The notes under the pieces are model-generated. The model did no database searches and was not told where the DNA came from. It worked only from the letters and a program-made list of their open reading frames with translations. Position numbers and translations under genes: made by a program. From contig NC_091047.1 in the NCBI RefSeq assembly GCF_963966145.1, positions 372,001 to 436,000 on the forward strand: a stretch of 64,000 nucleotides of DNA, in the 5' to 3' direction. Of this stretch, positions 61,801 to 64,000 are shown in pieces; position 1 is the stretch's first letter; the number at the start of each line of letters is the position of its first letter. The DNA is from Tenebrio molitor. Its lineage: Eukaryota > Arthropoda > Insecta > Coleoptera > Tenebrionidae.

Positions 61801-64000
61801 TGGAAATCGGGACGCTGTTGTTTTTCGATAGTGTTCCGGATTTAATTAATTCGGAACGGGTGCGAATTTTTAAATTGACAAGGTATCAAAAGGGGCGAAA
61901 ACAACGAAATAAGCACCAGCCAATCACCGGAGTGGTGTGCGATAGGGGCTCATCACGTTGTTTGCTTCCGGTGCGGTAAACAACACATCGCAGTGCAGAG
62001 GTGGAGACGTCTGGTCGGGCTCCCACGCGATTTCCTCGACGACAAACACACCCCCGGAGACCACCTGGCCACCCCACACATGATTCATAAGCCGATTCGG
62101 CGGCGGAACACGGCGCTAATACGTGTTGGGGCCCGCATCGGCGCTGTTACGGACCTGATAAGATAAACCGAGTGATATACGGAGTGTTATTGCATCGTTA
62201 CCGCGGACAAATTCATTCTCGATTGAAACACCGCCGGAGATAATGTCTGACTTTTTAGCGACATTTTCAAACTCGGTATCTACCTCCACAAAGATTGTTT
62301 GTCTGATCTCCAACTTGATCTTGCTTTCTAAACTAATTTTTATCAGCGCGAAATCGTTCAAAAATCAAAAACTATCAGAACGATATCATAAAGTAGGGAA
62401 ATAGTTATTTTCATATGAGTAGCCCTGTCAGATTACTTTTCAGGAATGAGGCCGAAATTTGAAGCACGAGGCGGTAGCCGAGTGTTGCAAAACAGGCCGA
62501 ATACCTGACAGCGCACGAATATTGAATAACATTTTTCGTGTTCGACAGATGTCAAGTTTGATATATAACCGGGAAAGTTTATATATTTAGTTATATACTA
62601 CTTTTTCAGTTATATATCCCAGGAAACGAGCACGAAAAACTACTTTCAATTCAGATCGTTTCCATTCAAATCTTCCTTTCCAAATTCTGATCTCGACTAT
62701 CCAAGCCACCAAAAAAAGCGACCAAAAACATTTCTTTAAATAGTATTGGTTTGAATTTGAAGAGACAGATTCCAAAAATTTATTTTTTTTTTAATTTAGT
62801 CTTCGACGAGTGGTGAAAAATGGTGGATGCGCCCACCTCATATTATTACACCTTTTTGTAGTTATAAAACGTGGATTTTGTCCAACTGGCCATCAGCAAC
62901 GACCGCCTCGAGCTGGCGAAATGCGATTTCATCCGAACGGATTATAATCAGATTTTCGTGTTTCGCAGGCGTGCGATCTTAAATCGCCAAGCTGGCGAAA
63001 CAGGCGGCAAAGAACAAGATAAATTACATTAAGAGTGAAAGACATAAATAGTAAAATCATTGCATAAACTCGCTCCGGTTGGCTAATACGATTTCAGAAA
63101 TGAATTGAAATGATGAACTAACTGGATTATTTCACAGTTCTCGATGCATGAGGAAGGAGGAATGTAATAATCAACGTTGGCTGTTGGCGGCGTTTTCCTT
63201 CATTGAACTGTTCGTTTTGCGGGGGCGGTGCGGTTCCGCTTCCTATTAAATATGGCAGACTCATTACGTTCTCGCACTAATTGCTCATCTCGAAATGAAT
63301 TTTTTCGCACGCAACAAGACGTTCCTTCACGAGATGAATGTGATGAGCCGCATAAAATCGGTCAACATTTACGTCTATTTTATTTGAGGGTGCTAACGCC
63401 GGAAATTCGTCGATAAAACAATGCAATATAAGAACAATAAAACGGGATGAGGAGCGGAGGAATATTTTTATGGCGCGTTTCGTTTTAGGTAAAAAATCCC
63501 GAATAAGTAAAAGAAGTAGGTGTTAACTTTTTAGTGGATGTGAGAATTCCACGTGAGCCATTAACATTGAGGAGTTTTATTAGGTCGGCCGTCTACGGTT
63601 TCATTTATGACTCTGTTGACAAAAATTGCTATATTTCTCCGCATTATGATACCGATGTTTCGCTCATCCTAGTTGGGAAGTTTCCGAAATACACTTTTAT
63701 TGCTCTTCCGACTTTTTATTGTTGAAGTATGGTGATTTAGGAGCTCCATTTTCGAGGTAGACGACTTATTCACTCCACCATTGTCCCTATTATGACTACT
63801 ATTAGGTATCATATGTTATTGGCAACGTTGTTATTGTTATTTTGCACACCTAATAGCGAATTTTACAAAAAAAAAACTCGAACTGTTGCTTGAACGTTCC
63901 TGCTGACTGTCGTGGCAATGATATGACGATTTCACCATTTTAATTTTTTATTTTTGTTAAGAGAGACAGCCGAGTGAAGCAGTCAGTAGAGCAGCAAGCA
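55871..64000. other. No gene firmly recognised
   Basis: Largely G+C-richer than the middle of the window, with many overlapping short frames on both strands (56.7-57.4, 59.2-59.7, 60.4-60.9, 61.1-62.4 kb). None shows a family motif or convincing exon pair. A reverse GGCGCATCCACCA motif is at 62817-62833. A weak foldback with CTGTCAG and CTGACAG arms is at about 62426-62511. Confidence 0.35.
58924..59160 (-). CDS. Possible terminal exon, unrecognised
   Basis: The minus-strand frame follows a fair acceptor (CGCCTCCATCCAG) and reads IISTAVELAVYLGVRSPEV to LILMESTPTADLL with a stop at 58924. Third codon positions are G/C-biased through much of the frame. No partner exon, start or family was found, and the G+C-rich setting makes chance open frames common. 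Confidence 0.2.
   Translation of the reverse strand: MISTAVELAVYLGVRSPEVDLQNISDSLNGCDYVRLCTVMNHPGLLAGLWPGPNFWRSAVFGISGLILMESTPTADLL

Noticed and set aside
62116..62361. 81-codon minus frame and a following G/C-rich frame to about 61925
   Set aside because: The connecting donor (GTCCGT) is poor, the frames do not join and no family is recognised.
1..64000. tRNA genes, rRNA genes, CRISPR arrays
   Set aside because: No cloverleaf with A and B boxes, no rRNA-like block and no regularly spaced identical repeats were found by eye; a tRNA could still be missed without a covariance search.

Overview
The window looks like a piece of an insect (probably beetle-like) nuclear chromosome. The evidence is A+T-rich eukaryotic DNA, one multi-exon gene whose introns are mostly only 52-148 bp, and many TA-flanked inverted-repeat elements of the Tc1/mariner and hAT types common in arthropods. 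The species cannot be fixed from the sequence. There is no operon, CRISPR array, rRNA gene or tRNA gene that I can support, and most of the 64 kb holds no convincing host gene.

The coding centre of gravity is 2.1-8.0 kb on the minus strand. An eight-exon gene (7968 down to 4668) reads through seven phase-consistent introns into an intact 588-aa protein with an N-terminal SAM-like fold. Only 7 nt past its stop codon a second reading frame begins. It carries two C2H2 zinc fingers followed by a tnp2/CMC (EnSpm-like) DDE transposase. That frame is broken once, by an in-frame TGA at 3428-3430, and continues in the same frame to 2228. I read the two as adjacent cargo of one CMC-type DNA transposon, with an intact accessory-like protein and a transposase split by a nonsense or recoded codon.

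The rest is repeat archaeology embedded in apparently non-coding DNA. It includes an internally deleted Tc1/mariner-superfamily element with a DUF4817-like N-terminus (27963-29129), the C-terminal end of a second such transposase (43.6-43.9 kb, minus), and a frameshifted P-element transposase remnant (45222-45888). At least seven families of miniature or foldback elements are present: about 175-bp hairpin MITEs at 37.9, 38.8, 38.9 and 55.7 kb; about 230-bp MITEs at 18.5, 35.2 and 44.7 kb; a 360-bp inverted pair at 19.2 and 50.6 kb; and single elements at 10.0, 23.6, 24.3, 33.1 and 44.4 kb. Several are nested, so relative ages can be read from the sequence.

Two larger repeat structures stand out. 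One is a tandem duplication of about 0.7 kb at 37.7-39.4 kb, whose two copies give filled and empty sites for one MITE. The other is a degenerate 160-180 bp tandem array at 53.4-55.6 kb carrying a short motif (reverse complement reads ATGGTGGAGGCGCC) that also occurs as single copies across the window. A few small open frames (32.1, 38.4, 47.8 and 59.0 kb) are listed as weak gene or exon candidates.
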